Assembly: GCA_023954855.1 (NCBI GenBank)
Contig: JAGSGY010000018.1
Coordinates: 1 to 64,000 of the forward strand
Length of the DNA: 64,000 nucleotides
Source of the DNA: Pseudomonadota bacterium
GTDB lineage: Bacteria; Myxococcota_A; UBA796; GCA-2862545
Reading direction: 5' to 3'
The position numbers and the translations under genes were made by a program. Positions within the stretch are counted from its first letter, which is position 1. Each line of letters opens with the position of its first letter. The notes under the pieces are model-generated. The model saw only the letters and a program-made list of their open reading frames with translations. It had not been told where the DNA came from and made no database searches. Positions 1 to 9,500 of this stretch are shown here, in pieces.

Positions 1-39
1 GCCGCGACTGCCGCCGCTGCGGCTGCCTTTCTCGCCTAG
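1..39 (+). CDS. C-terminal tail of an upstream gene (partial)
   Basis: Frame 1 is open from the window edge to a TAG at 37-39 and reads AATAAAAAAFLA. This could be the alanine-rich end of a gene that starts outside the window and converges on the hydrolase gene ending at 43. With only twelve residues visible no function can be given, and a chance open frame is possible. Confidence 0.3.
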   Translation, partial: AATAAAAAAFLA

Positions 40-42
40 AGA

Positions 43-900
43 CTAGGTGATGGGCGGAAAGCGCCCCGTCTTGAGATAGCGCATCGTCCCGCGGACCACC
101 GTGGGGTGCCGCATCAGGAAGGTGTGGACGCCCTGCACGATCATCTCGTCCTCGGCCCCATCGAGGAAGGTCGAGTCAAGACTCACGGTCATGTCGTCGT
201 CCCCGGGAAGCAGCGGGTTGTAGCCCGCACCATCGCCCTTCACGCCCGAGACCGTGGCGAATGGAACATCGGGCACAGGCAAGCTCGGGATCTGCTCGGT
301 CGACAGCGACGTCCCCGCGGGTCCGGCGATGGTGCGAAAGGCCCAGAGCTGGCGGAGCAAATCGACGAGGACGGCCCCTTGATTTGGCGTGCCGATCATC
401 ACCACTCGACCCACCTCGAGACGCTTGCGCCACGCGCTGTCTCGCCCGAGCAACACGCGAACGACAAGGCCACCCATCGAGTGGGCCACGAAGGACACCT
501 TCTTGATGCCGACCGTGTTCTCGAGAATCCGTTCGAGCTGGTCCGCGTGCTGCTCTAGGGAGCGGCGCGTGCTCGGATAGTTCACGGTCTCAGCCTCGAA
601 GCCCTCCGAGTGGAGCGCGCGGATCATCGGCCAGAATGCATCTTTGCTTCGAAAGATGCCGTGCAGTGCCAGCACAAGATGATCGCTGCGCGGCGCCATG
701 TCCATCTGCGCTGCCCGGCGCTCGAGAGCCGCCTTGCACTCCTCGAATGTGCCGGAAGCAAGGGCCGTGTCTCGGGCGCCAAGCAAGCGACATCGGCCCG
801 TGTAGACGTTCTCTTGGATGCGATGACCACTTCGGATCAGCAGATCAGCCCAGAACTGCTTGCCACCGAGCGTCGGAGTTGGAATCGAGAGGTCTGCCAT
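43..900 (-). CDS. Alpha/beta hydrolase, lipase-like
   Basis: A 285-residue alpha/beta hydrolase. The core begins at about residue 74 with LVLALHGIFRSKDAF, an oxyanion-type HG strand, and the nucleophile elbow is AHSMGG with Ser141. A late Asp cluster (GDDDMTVSL) and a His in VQGVHTFLM are the probable remaining triad members. The AHSMGG elbow and the domain order resemble triacylglycerol lipase or PGAP1-like esterases. There is no signal peptide, so a cytoplasmic location is likely. The gene stands alone and is divergent from the large kinase gene at 980. The substrate cannot be told from sequence. Confidence 0.8.
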   Translation of the reverse strand: MADLSIPTPTLGGKQFWADLLIRSGHRIQENVYTGRCRLLGARDTALASGTFEECKAALERRAAQMDMAPRSDHLVLALHGIFRSKDAFWPMIRALHSEGFEAETVNYPSTRRSLEQHADQLERILENTVGIKKVSFVAHSMGGLVVRVLLGRDSAWRKRLEVGRVVMIGTPNQGAVLVDLLRQLWAFRTIAGPAGTSLSTEQIPSLPVPDVPFATVSGVKGDGAGYNPLLPGDDDMTVSLDSTFLDGAEDEMIVQGVHTFLMRHPTVVRGTMRYLKTGRFPPIT

Positions 901-979
901 GCTGCCCTACATGGTACCCGGAGTCCGCTTCGCCAAGGGGTACGCAGGCAAGAGGCGGTCCGTGCCGCTATGATGAGGC

Positions 980-3900
980 ATGCGAGAGGTCGTCCGACTG
1001 GGGCCGTTTCAGCTGCACGGGCCGTTGGCCGAAGGCGGCATGGGAGTGGTGTGGCGCGGCGTACACGAGAAAGTCCGTGTACCCGTGGCCGTCAAGGTCC
1101 TCGCCCCGCACGCTTGGCACCGAGCCGACCTGCTCGAACAATTCCGCAACGAGGTGCGCGCGGTGGCCCGCCTCGACCACCCCGGCATCGTCATGGTGCT
1201 GGACCACGGCACCGTCTCGATGGACGCAAGCACGGCATCCGAGGGGCGCCTGTCGGTCGGCAGCCCCTACCTGGTCATGGAGTATGCCTCTGGCGGGTCA
1301 CTCAGCGAGATCGGCAGGCCCCTGTCCTGGGACGAGATGCGATCGGTCTTACTAGCACTGCTCGACGCCTTGGCGCATGCCCATGCGCGAGGCGTGGTGC
1401 ACCGCGACATCAAGCCCGGCAATATCCTGCTGTGCACGGCCGGCGACCTGCGTCCGGGCATCAAGCTCACGGACTGGGGAATCGCTCACGCCCTGTCATG
1501 GGGCCGAGGACGCCAAGCCACCGAGCGGGCTGGGACTCTCCACTTTATGGCGCCCGAGCAGATCCGCGGCGACTGGCGTCACCAAGGCCCGTGGACCGAT
1601 CTCTACGCGCTTGGCTGCCTCGCCTATCGACTCGCGGTCGGACGCCTGCCGTTCGCAGGCCTTCGAGGTGATGCTCTCGCAGAGGCCCACCGGAACCAGA
1701 CACCCGCCCAAATGCGCGCGCGGGTGCCGGTCGGAGGGGGATTTGCCGCCTGGGTTGAGTGCATGATGGCCAAGTCGCCCGCCGACCGGTTTACCCGCGC
1801 CGCCGACGCCGCCCGTGCCCTCGCAGCGCTGTCTCCCCCGCCCGAGCGCCCGTCCCTCCTCTCCGGGACACCGTCACTGATGGGTTCGAGGCTCGTGGTA
1901 CCCGACGGAACCACCCTGACCTCCCACGAAGATGTGTTCAGCACGCTGTCGCGCAGCGGTCCTCTCGTGCCCTCGTACGGCACCGGCATCGCCATTCAGG
2001 GAAGTGCCGCAGGCGTTCCCAAACAGTGGCGTACCCCCAGTCCTCCAGCCCCCGTCCCGGAGTTGGTCGGAGCCGGCCTCGGCCTCTGGGGACTGCGCAC
2101 GATTCCACTAGTGGGCCGCATCGAGGAGCGCGATGCTTTGTGGGCGGCGCTGTATGAAGTCGAGAAGGAAGCTGGCGCCCGCGCCGTCATCCTCGAGGGG
2201 CCCTCAGGCCTCGGCAAGTCTGCACTGGCTCGGTGGCTCTCCGAGCGCGCGCATGAGGTCGGAGGGGCCGTGGTGGTCCGGGCGGTGCAGGGTGAGGGCG
2301 AGTCGGCGGATGCCGGTCTTCGGCGCGCTCTTGCGCGGGCACTGCGGGTGGACGGCCTCCGGGGACAGACCCTGCGCGCCCGACTCCAGGAGGAGGTCCC
2401 CGCCGCTGAGGTCGACGCCGTCTTCCGCATTCTTACCGACGAAGACGACGATCCAAGTCCCCTCGCGAGGCGCCTACGAGCACGAGAGCGCCGCTCGACC
2501 CTCACCAACATCCTGCGACGCCACGGTGCGGGCCATCCCGTCTTGCTCATCCTCGAGGACGCCCAGTGGAGCCACGAGGCCCTCGGTCTGGCGCGCGACG
2601 TGCTGCAGGCCCAGATCGACGCGCCGTTCCCGATCCTCGTGGTGGTGACGGTGCGCACTGAGAGCCTCGCGACCCGCCGAGTGGAACGCGACGACCTCGC
2701 CGAGCTGAAGCGCGACCCAAGGGTTCAGACCCTGGCCATCGAGGCCCTCGACCCCTCCTCGCACGTGCACCTGATTCGTCAGCTTCTCGACCTCGACGCC
2801 GCCCTCGTGGCCCGCGTAGAGCAACTCACTGCGGGCAGTCCCCTCTTCGTGATCCAGCTGGTGGATGAGTGGGTCCGACGAGGCCTCCTGCGTCCTGGCG
2901 AGAGCGGCCTCACGCTCCAGGCTGGCGCGCCGAAGCTCCCCGACGATCTGCATGCGACCTGGGCCCGTCAGGCCGAGGAGGTCTTGTATGGGCTTCCCTC
3001 GGTCGCGCGGTACGCCCTCGAACGCGCGAGCATTCTCGGAGTGGTCGTCGACGGACGCGAGTGGACCGACATCTGCGCGGTGGACGTTCACGAAGTCGAC
3101 ACCACCGATACGCGCGCCGCCCGCGACGTGCTGCGCCAGCGCCTGATCGAGCGACGCCTGGCCCGCGAGGACGGGAGCGGTCTGGCCTTCTCGCACCCAA
3201 TGTTCCGCCAGGCCGTGAATCGCCTTGCACGTGAACGAGGGCGCTATGCCCGCCACCATGCTGCTGCCGCGAAGATGCTCCGGGCTCGCTACCCCAAGGC
3301 TCACGGCGAGATGGCCGAACGCATCGGCTTGCACGCCCTCGAAGCCGGTGACGTCGAGCAGGCCTTCGAGCCGCTTCTCGCGGCCGTTCAGGAACGTCGC
3401 CATCGCGCCAACTACCGCGCAGCCCTAGCCCTCGTCCAAGAGCTCGAGCAAGCCGCCGACCAGGCAAACATGCCCAAGGCCGATCCTAGGCGTGGCGAGC
3501 TCGCCCTCGCCGCGTGCACGCTTCACCGCCTGCAGGGCGACTACCGTGGAGCAGCCGCCCGCGCCGAGAAACTCCGCGTGCAGGCCGTCAAGCTCGGCTG
3601 GCCCGACAAGGAACTCGCGGCGATGCTCGAGCTGGCCACGGTCCACCTCCACACCAATCGGCTCGAAGACGGAAGTGCTCTCGCGGAGGAGGTCGTTCGA
3701 CGCAGCGCGCCAGTGTCGGCACTTCGAGCTTCGGCCCTGTACACGCTGGCAGCCGCGGCAGGCGACGCGCGGGACTTCGAGAAGCAGGACGCGCTCCACC
3801 GCGCTGCCGCCAGTGCGTACCGACAGCTCGGAGACGACGTTGGACTGGCGGATTGTGAACGAGATCGCGGCAACCACGCACTGCGTCAGGGGGACGTCGA

Positions 3901-4471
3901 CCGCGCCAAGCCCCATCTCGAAGCGGCCCTGAAGCTGTACGAAGAGCGAGGGCTTCGCCTTGGGCTCGCCCACACCCTGAATGGCCTGGCCGAGATCGCT
4001 CGAAAAGCCGGAAAACTCGACGAGGCAGAAGCCGGCTACGAACGCTCGGTCAAGCTCTTCCAAGCCATCGGAGGCGGCCAAGCCACGGTCCCCATGCTCA
4101 ATCTCGGCCTGGTCCGTCTCGAGCGTGGCGACATGGTGGGCGCTCGTTCCGTGGTCGAGCAGGCTCTGGAACGGCTACTGCGCCAAGGTCGAAAGGGGTT
4201 CATCGCCGCCGCCCACTCTCTGTTGTTGCCGACCTATGCCGACGCTGGCGACTGGAGTGACTGGGACCGGGCCTTCGCCGCGGTGAAGGCACTGCTCGAA
4301 GAGAGCAAGCTGGTCGCGCACGACGTGGCGTGGGCCTTTGAGCTCGCCAGCGTCGTGGCGCATCGACAGGGCGATGTGCGGCGCTCGCGGCAGGTTCGCC
4401 GCATGGCAAGGCAGCAATACCAAGCTCTCGGCGACACCATGGCGGTCCAGCGCCTCGTCCAGCCACTTTAG
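980..4471 (+). CDS. Ser/Thr protein kinase with AAA-type ATPase and TPR domains (PknK-like)
   Basis: A 1163-residue three-part signalling protein. Residues 5-280 form a Hanks-type kinase: glycine loop LAEGGMGVVW, Lys39 in VAVKVL, HRD at 141-143 followed by IKPGN, and the metal motif as DWG (165-167) instead of DFG. From about residue 375 an ATPase follows, with Walker A GPSGLGKS near 407 and Walker B LLILEDAQW near 522. The last 400 residues are helical TPR-like repeats. This order matches PknK-type sensor kinases, in which the ATPase-TPR part is thought to sense or gate. The start ATG lies 5 bp after a TATGAT hexamer and has no clear ribosome site. First gene of a likely + strand group. Confidence 0.9.
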   Translation: MREVVRLGPFQLHGPLAEGGMGVVWRGVHEKVRVPVAVKVLAPHAWHRADLLEQFRNEVRAVARLDHPGIVMVLDHGTVSMDASTASEGRLSVGSPYLVMEYASGGSLSEIGRPLSWDEMRSVLLALLDALAHAHARGVVHRDIKPGNILLCTAGDLRPGIKLTDWGIAHALSWGRGRQATERAGTLHFMAPEQIRGDWRHQGPWTDLYALGCLAYRLAVGRLPFAGLRGDALAEAHRNQTPAQMRARVPVGGGFAAWVECMMAKSPADRFTRAADAARALAALSPPPERPSLLSGTPSLMGSRLVVPDGTTLTSHEDVFSTLSRSGPLVPSYGTGIAIQGSAAGVPKQWRTPSPPAPVPELVGAGLGLWGLRTIPLVGRIEERDALWAALYEVEKEAGARAVILEGPSGLGKSALARWLSERAHEVGGAVVVRAVQGEGESADAGLRRALARALRVDGLRGQTLRARLQEEVPAAEVDAVFRILTDEDDDPSPLARRLRARERRSTLTNILRRHGAGHPVLLILEDAQWSHEALGLARDVLQAQIDAPFPILVVVTVRTESLATRRVERDDLAELKRDPRVQTLAIEALDPSSHVHLIRQLLDLDAALVARVEQLTAGSPLFVIQLVDEWVRRGLLRPGESGLTLQAGAPKLPDDLHATWARQAEEVLYGLPSVARYALERASILGVVVDGREWTDICAVDVHEVDTTDTRAARDVLRQRLIERRLAREDGSGLAFSHPMFRQAVNRLARERGRYARHHAAAAKMLRARYPKAHGEMAERIGLHALEAGDVEQAFEPLLAAVQERRHRANYRAALALVQELEQAADQANMPKADPRRGELALAACTLHRLQGDYRGAAARAEKLRVQAVKLGWPDKELAAMLELATVHLHTNRLEDGSALAEEVVRRSAPVSALRASALYTLAAAAGDARDFEKQDALHRAAASAYRQLGDDVGLADCERDRGNHALRQGDVDRAKPHLEAALKLYEERGLRLGLAHTLNGLAEIARKAGKLDEAEAGYERSVKLFQAIGGGQATVPMLNLGLVRLERGDMVGARSVVEQALERLLRQGRKGFIAAAHSLLLPTYADAGDWSDWDRAFAAVKALLEESKLVAHDVAWAFELASVVAHRQGDVRRSRQVRRMARQQYQALGDTMAVQRLVQPL

Positions 4472-4510
4472 CCCCGTCCCTCCCGCGCTTTGCGTTAGAC
4501 TCCGCCCGCA

Positions 4511-5467
4511 ATGACCCTACTCTCGATTCTACTGTCCCTTGCGCTGGCGGAAACGCCCGCTCCCCCGGCTGAGCCGACCCCCGTCGCCGAGGCCGCCCCG
4601 GAAGCTCCGGAGTCTGCAGCACTGCCGACACCGGACGAGCTCGCGCCGTGGCAGCGTTCCTTTGAAGGACGTGTGACACCGGAGTCGCCGCACTACGACC
4701 TCGAGGTTCTCTACTTCCAAGAGAAGCACGACGAGGGTCTCGCCGAGTCCGAGAAGCGCCGGGCTGCAGATCCGAGTGACGTCGACCTCTACTGGATGAG
4801 CGCTCGCTTTCTCTTCGAGATCGGTGAGCGCTTCGAGCGCGACGACACGACCATCGACAAAGAGGCGCACTACCAGCGCATGATCGACGTTGCCGAGGCC
4901 GGACTCGAGCTCGCACCAGAGCATGCCCACCTCTATTTCGCCCGCGGGATCGGCTACGGCCGACTCGGCACCACCCGTGGCGTTCTCGCATCGCTGTTCA
5001 TGGCCAAGGATGTCGAGAAGTCCTGGGTCTTTACCGCCAAGAGCGACCTCAAGTACGCCTCGATTGGGGACAAAGAGTACCTCCCCTGCGACGCGCATCA
5101 GGCTCTGTCGATCTACTACCGCTTGGTGCCCGATTGGTGGATCGTCGGCGTCATCGCCGGCACCCGCGGCGACCTCCAGAAGGCCATGGACCATGGCAAA
5201 GAGGCCATCACCTGCGCCCCCAACCTGATCCGGGGCATGAAGGAGTACGGCGTCGCCCAGGTCTGCTACGGCCAGAAGAAGAAGAGCCCCGAAGTTCTCG
5301 AGGCAGGGCTCGACACACTGAGAGCGGCCCTCCCCCTCCCGGTGCGCAAAGAGACCGACCGCGTCGACCTTCGCCACGTGCAGATGCTCATCGACGACCC
5401 CAGCCTTGCGTGCGAGTACAGCCGCGACGGTCAGCAGGATCTCGACGAGAGCAAGCTCGAGAAGTAG
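4511..5467 (+). CDS. Secreted TPR-like protein of unknown function
   Basis: 318 residues. The N-terminus MTLLSILLSLALA is a short signal peptide with likely cleavage before ETP, followed by a Pro/Ala/Glu-rich linker to about residue 45. The rest is helical with TPR-like spacing (for example DPSDVDLYWMSARFLFEIG and LAPEHAHLYFARGIGYG). Probably periplasmic. The gene begins 39 bp after the kinase-TPR gene and ends one base before plsY, so all three are probably co-transcribed. No enzymatic motif is visible. A TAGACT hexamer sits 9 bp before the ATG. Confidence 0.75.
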   Translation: MTLLSILLSLALAETPAPPAEPTPVAEAAPEAPESAALPTPDELAPWQRSFEGRVTPESPHYDLEVLYFQEKHDEGLAESEKRRAADPSDVDLYWMSARFLFEIGERFERDDTTIDKEAHYQRMIDVAEAGLELAPEHAHLYFARGIGYGRLGTTRGVLASLFMAKDVEKSWVFTAKSDLKYASIGDKEYLPCDAHQALSIYYRLVPDWWIVGVIAGTRGDLQKAMDHGKEAITCAPNLIRGMKEYGVAQVCYGQKKKSPEVLEAGLDTLRAALPLPVRKETDRVDLRHVQMLIDDPSLACEYSRDGQQDLDESKLEK

Positions 5468-5468
5468 C

Positions 5469-6179
5469 GTGCCCGCAGTCCTCGCCTACCTATTGCTCGT
5501 CTACCTAGTCGCCGCCGTGCCCTTTGGTTTGGTGATCACCACCCTGTATGGTGGCGATGTCGACATCCGGACCGCGGGAAGCGGCAACATCGGTGCCACC
5601 AACGTGGCCCGGGTGTACTCGTGGAATCTCGCCGGGCCAGTCATGGCACTCGACATGGCAAAGGGACTCGTGCCGGTGCTTCTGCTGCCGGTGTTCTTCA
5701 ACGAACCACCCCTTGCTCTACAAGGGGCTGTGGTGCTCACCGCCTTCCTCGGGCACTGCTTTCCCGCATACCTCGAGTGGCGCGGAGGAAAGGGCGTGGC
5801 CACGGGGGCCGGCGGACTCCTCGGCGTCATTCCAGGCCCGACGCTCATTGCAGGCGGCCTGTGGGTCGTCACACTCATGACGACTGGCCGGTCAAGCGTC
5901 GCCGCCCTCATCGCCGTGCTTGGCGTGGTGGCCGCGACGGCCTGGATGAGCCCGTGGGCAATTCCTCTGGTCGTGCTGATCGGCGTGGGGGTGGCGTTGA
6001 CCCATGTCTCGAATATTCGTCGCATCGTGGCCGGCACCGAGACGACCATCGTGCGGCCCGTCACCTGGGGTCGCGAGCGCCCAGAAGATGCCGAGGCACG
6101 CGACCTGCTCGAGCAGGGACCCGCCGGCCGAAAGGCCCGCGAAGAGAGTTGGGACGACGCATCTCGCGAAGACGCGTAG
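5469..6179 (+). CDS. plsY: Glycerol-3-phosphate acyltransferase PlsY
   Basis: Integral membrane enzyme that transfers an acyl group from acyl-phosphate to glycerol-3-phosphate, the first step of phospholipid synthesis. The PlsY signatures are clear: GSGNIGATNVAR near the N-terminus, then GHCFPAYLEWRGGKGVATG with the GGKG motif. Several hydrophobic segments are spaced as expected. I take the GTG at 5469, one base after the preceding stop; it gives 236 residues starting MPAVLAYLLLVYLV. The C-terminal tail, rich in Glu/Asp/Arg, is about 30 residues longer than in many homologues. Confidence 0.92.
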   Translation: MPAVLAYLLLVYLVAAVPFGLVITTLYGGDVDIRTAGSGNIGATNVARVYSWNLAGPVMALDMAKGLVPVLLLPVFFNEPPLALQGAVVLTAFLGHCFPAYLEWRGGKGVATGAGGLLGVIPGPTLIAGGLWVVTLMTTGRSSVAALIAVLGVVAATAWMSPWAIPLVVLIGVGVALTHVSNIRRIVAGTETTIVRPVTWGRERPEDAEARDLLEQGPAGRKAREESWDDASREDA

Positions 6180-6226
6180 TGGACACCGATCGCCTGAGAA
6201 ACTAAACCGCCGCCTCTGGAGGGCCG

Positions 6227-7147
6227 ATGCCTCACATGACTGTCGACGTGGTGCTTGCTGCCGTTGATTTCAACGAAATCAGCTGGGAAAACACCGTGCG
6301 CCACGCCGCGCACCAGGCCGCCGTTCACGACGCGCGCCTGCACCTCGTCACCGTGACCGAGAAGCCCCACTGGCTGATCCGCCAGGTGATGGACGACAAG
6401 GCCCTCCAGGTCCACCTGTCCAGCGTCGAGGCGGTAGCGACCGAGCGTCTCGACGCCGCCGCTGCCCTCGCCACCGAGGGCACGTCGGTGAGCAAAGAGG
6501 TCCGCACCGGCAAGCCCGCAGTGCAGCTTCTCGCGTCGATCAAAGAGCAGAACGCGGACCTTCTCGTTGTGGGCACCCGCCCCATCACCGCGACGAGCAT
6601 GGTGATCGCTGGGACCACGGACCGCTTGCTGCGCTCGAGTCCGATTCCGGTCTTCGTCGCCGGCCCTGCAGCCCCGCGTCCCATCCGCAATGTGCTCGTC
6701 CCCACCGGCCTCGGACCGAGCGGCGCCTTCGCCCTCTCCACCGCCGTTGAGCAGCTCTCCGACACTTCCGGAGAGGTGAAAGCGCTCTACATGGTCGCCC
6801 TGCCCAGCGTCATGACCGCCTACTCCGGCGACGTGCTCAAGCTGCGCCGCGACATCGAGGCAGCCGCACGTGTGGAGTTCGACGCGCATGTGGCTGGCGT
6901 CGACCTCGCAGAGGGCTACGCGCCAATCGTGCGCAAGCTGGTCGCCAACCTCGAGATCGCGCCGGCCAACGACACCATCGTCGAAGAGGCGGGCAACTCG
7001 AACTCGGACTTGATCTGCTTTGCGCTCGGCGGACGCGGACGCGGACCCGGCCAGCTCATTGGCCGGATCTCCGAGCGCGTCATGCGGGTCACACCGTGCA
7101 GCGTGCTCGCCCTGCCCGACCACTGGATCGCGCAGAACAAAGGCTAG
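6227..7147 (+). CDS. Tandem universal stress protein (two UspA domains)
   Basis: 306 residues made of two UspA-like halves. The first (6-145) opens with VDVVLAAVDFNEISWENTV and ends with a nucleotide-loop-like segment, VVGTRPITATSMVIAGTTDR. The second starts near PIRNVLVPTGLG (about 153) and has a looser loop, GGRGRGPGQLIGRISERVMR. No signal or membrane segment, so cytoplasmic. A GGAGGGCCG sequence precedes the ATG. It may belong to the plsY transcription unit (47 bp gap). UspA proteins modulate stress survival, often with bound ATP; the target here is unknown. Confidence 0.85.
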   Translation: MPHMTVDVVLAAVDFNEISWENTVRHAAHQAAVHDARLHLVTVTEKPHWLIRQVMDDKALQVHLSSVEAVATERLDAAAALATEGTSVSKEVRTGKPAVQLLASIKEQNADLLVVGTRPITATSMVIAGTTDRLLRSSPIPVFVAGPAAPRPIRNVLVPTGLGPSGAFALSTAVEQLSDTSGEVKALYMVALPSVMTAYSGDVLKLRRDIEAAARVEFDAHVAGVDLAEGYAPIVRKLVANLEIAPANDTIVEEAGNSNSDLICFALGGRGRGPGQLIGRISERVMRVTPCSVLALPDHWIAQNKG

Positions 7148-8626
7148 CTAGCCCCGCGTCACCCCGGCGATTCCGCCGTAGCGCGACCAGAGGTACGAGA
7201 GCAGATCCTCGACGGGGTCGGTATCTCCACAGACCTGGCGCACGAGCTCCGGCGCGTCGTAGATGTGCGCCTTCTCGTGGACGTTCGTGCGCAGCCAGCC
7301 GAGGATCTCGCCGAACTCGCCCTTTGCGACCTGCTCCCACATGTCGGGAAGCTGCTGCGCCATGGTCTTGCCGAGCGACGCTGCGTAGAGGTTGCCAAGC
7401 GTGTACGACGGGAAGTAGCCAAAGGCCGCGCCACTCCAGTGTACGTCCTGAAGCACGCCGTCCGCATCGTTGGTCGGCTCGACACCAAGAAGTTCGCGGT
7501 AGCGCGCGTTCCAGGCCTCGGGCAGGTCCTTCACCTCGAGCTCACCGCTGAACAGCGCCTTCTCGAGCTCGAAGCGCACGATGATGTGCAGGTTGTAGGT
7601 CACTTCGTCCGCGTAGACCCGGATGAGGCCCGGCTTCACGTGGTTGCTGCCCAGATAGAGAGCGCGCTGGCTCGGCTTCTGCTCGGGGTAGAGATCCCCA
7701 AGAAGTCCCGCAATCCAGCCACAGAACGCGTCGGAGCGCCCAATGGTGTTCTCCCAGAACCGCGACTGCGACTCGTGGAGCCCCATCGAGGCCGCTTCGC
7801 CCGCACCCGTACCCACCAGCGAGGCGGGAATGCCCTGCTCGTACATGCCATGCCCGCACTCATGCACGGTGCCCGAAAGCCCGACCAAGAGGTCATCTGG
7901 GTAGTAGTGCGTCGTGATGCGTACATCGCCCTGGCCCACGCCCACCGTGAACGGGTGCTCGGCCTGGTCCAGACGACCGTTCTCCATCGAGTAGCCGACC
8001 GCCTTGGCCACGGTGTCGTGGAACTGCCTCTGCTTGTCGACATCCCACTGCCCGCCGAGCGGCTCACCCACCTCGTAGTCGATGGCCTCGAGCAACTCGA
8101 CGGTTCCGTCGCGGAGACGCGAAAACATGGGCTCGAGCGAGGCGGTCGTCGTGCCGGGATCGTAGTCGTCGAGCAGCACGTCGTAGGTCGCGCGCGAGCT
8201 GTCGATGGCGGCAGCGGTTTGCTTCGACAGGTCGACGAGGCGCTCGAGAGACGGCGCGAACTGCGAGAAGTCGGAGGCCTCCTTGGCCTGGACCCATGCA
8301 CCGAAGCCCTCGGCCTGTGCACGCGCCATCTCGCCGACCAGCGCGCTCGGTACGCGCACGGCCCGCTCGTGGCTCCGCTTGAGGTTTCGCAGACCGCCCT
8401 TCAGGGCGACATCCTCCGTGCCCTGAAGCTCGGCAATCCACTCGCCGAGGCGCGGGTCGCTGGCACGCTCATGCAGCAGTTGCGAAGCCAATGCCATCTG
8501 CTGACCGCGCGCTGCAGCTCCACCGGGGGGCATCTTCACCTGCTGGTCCCAGCTGAGAAGGCCGAGAATGCCCCCCAACGTCTTGATCTCTTGCACATGG
8601 CTGGACAGCGACTCACGAGCGGACAT
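7148..8626 (-). CDS. Carboxypeptidase Taq family (M32) metallopeptidase
   Basis: A 492-residue M32 zinc carboxypeptidase. The HEXXH metal site is HECGH in TVHECGHGMYEQGIP, followed by the family segment GLHESQSRFWEN, whose Glu is the expected third ligand. Family lengths are near 500, in agreement. An open frame continues upstream, but the start is fixed at 8626 by a GGAGG five bases before the ATG, giving MSARESLSSHVQEIKTL. Predicted cytoplasmic, with broad C-terminal amino acid release. Transcribed divergently from the START-like gene at 8741. Confidence 0.92.
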   Translation of the reverse strand: MSARESLSSHVQEIKTLGGILGLLSWDQQVKMPPGGAAARGQQMALASQLLHERASDPRLGEWIAELQGTEDVALKGGLRNLKRSHERAVRVPSALVGEMARAQAEGFGAWVQAKEASDFSQFAPSLERLVDLSKQTAAAIDSSRATYDVLLDDYDPGTTTASLEPMFSRLRDGTVELLEAIDYEVGEPLGGQWDVDKQRQFHDTVAKAVGYSMENGRLDQAEHPFTVGVGQGDVRITTHYYPDDLLVGLSGTVHECGHGMYEQGIPASLVGTGAGEAASMGLHESQSRFWENTIGRSDAFCGWIAGLLGDLYPEQKPSQRALYLGSNHVKPGLIRVYADEVTYNLHIIVRFELEKALFSGELEVKDLPEAWNARYRELLGVEPTNDADGVLQDVHWSGAAFGYFPSYTLGNLYAASLGKTMAQQLPDMWEQVAKGEFGEILGWLRTNVHEKAHIYDAPELVRQVCGDTDPVEDLLSYLWSRYGGIAGVTRG

Positions 8627-8740
8627 CGAACCTCCGAAACGCTGCGCATGTATCTCTGAACCGTCCGTTCGGCGCACAAAGCCTTGACTTGGCAGCGGCT
8701 GAACGCCGTGCCATTTCACATACCAATCCGTAGGTGAATC

Positions 8741-9391
8741 GTGCGCCATCTCATCACAGCCGCCCTCTTCGTCTCTGCACCCGTACTTGGCGCGGATCCA
8801 GGCACAGCTCACGACCACGAGGGCGTGCTCACCCCGTATCCCCATCCTCCACCGAAGCCGACGATCTCCGCCGAGGAACAGGCCCAGCTGCGCGAGGGCA
8901 AGCCCGTGCTCAAGCAGATCCGATCCGACGTCTCCGGAGGCGCTGGCGGCCGCGGCGTCGCCATCCAAGACATCCAGGCAACCGAAGAAGTGGTCTGGTC
9001 GCGGATCACCTCATTCGAGAAGTACCCGGAGTGGGTGGACAATGTGCGGGTGTGCGAGACCTACTCGCAGTCCGACGACCACACCCGCACGCGCTTTGTG
9101 GTCGGCGCGATGCTGCTGAGCGGCGAGTACTACATCGACCACGTCATCAACCCAGACGAGCACTGGATGACCTGGACACTCGACTACGAGCGCAACTCTG
9201 ACCTCGACGACAGCGTCGGCTACTACCGAACCGAGCCACATCCCGACAAGCCAGGCTGGACGCGGCTTTACTACTCGGTCGACTTCCAGGTGAAGCAGTG
9301 GGTGCCGCAGGCCATTCAGGACATGGTCGCCAAGCAAGGCCTCAAGAAGGCCACGGAGTGGGTAAAGCGTGAGAGCGAAGCGGCAGGCTGA
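8741..9391 (+). CDS. Exported SRPBCC/START-like lipid-binding fold protein
   Basis: 216 residues with a signal peptide (MRHLITAALFVSAPVLGA) and a GTG start. The mature part has the SRPBCC pattern: a helix with a strand reading VVWSRITSFEKYPEWVDNVRVCE, a run of beta strands, and a long C-terminal helix with QAIQDMVAKQGLKKATEWV. Such folds bind hydrophobic ligands, so a periplasmic lipid or sterol-like carrier is possible. The ligand is inference only. Divergent from the M32 peptidase gene, sharing a 114-bp intergenic region. Confidence 0.75.
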   Translation: MRHLITAALFVSAPVLGADPGTAHDHEGVLTPYPHPPPKPTISAEEQAQLREGKPVLKQIRSDVSGGAGGRGVAIQDIQATEEVVWSRITSFEKYPEWVDNVRVCETYSQSDDHTRTRFVVGAMLLSGEYYIDHVINPDEHWMTWTLDYERNSDLDDSVGYYRTEPHPDKPGWTRLYYSVDFQVKQWVPQAIQDMVAKQGLKKATEWVKRESEAAG

Positions 9392-9500
9392 TGGCGCCGC
9401 GCCCCAAGCGCTCGCATTGACGGCTTGCCATGGACGCACTGCCGGTGCGGGATCACGCCGAGCAACCTCCAGGATCCGCGAACTCGACTAGGCTGTCGTC

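Noticed and set aside
5501-7123. 540-codon minus-strand frame over plsY and the stress protein gene
   Set aside because: Low-complexity translation with no motif; plsY signatures lie on the other strand.
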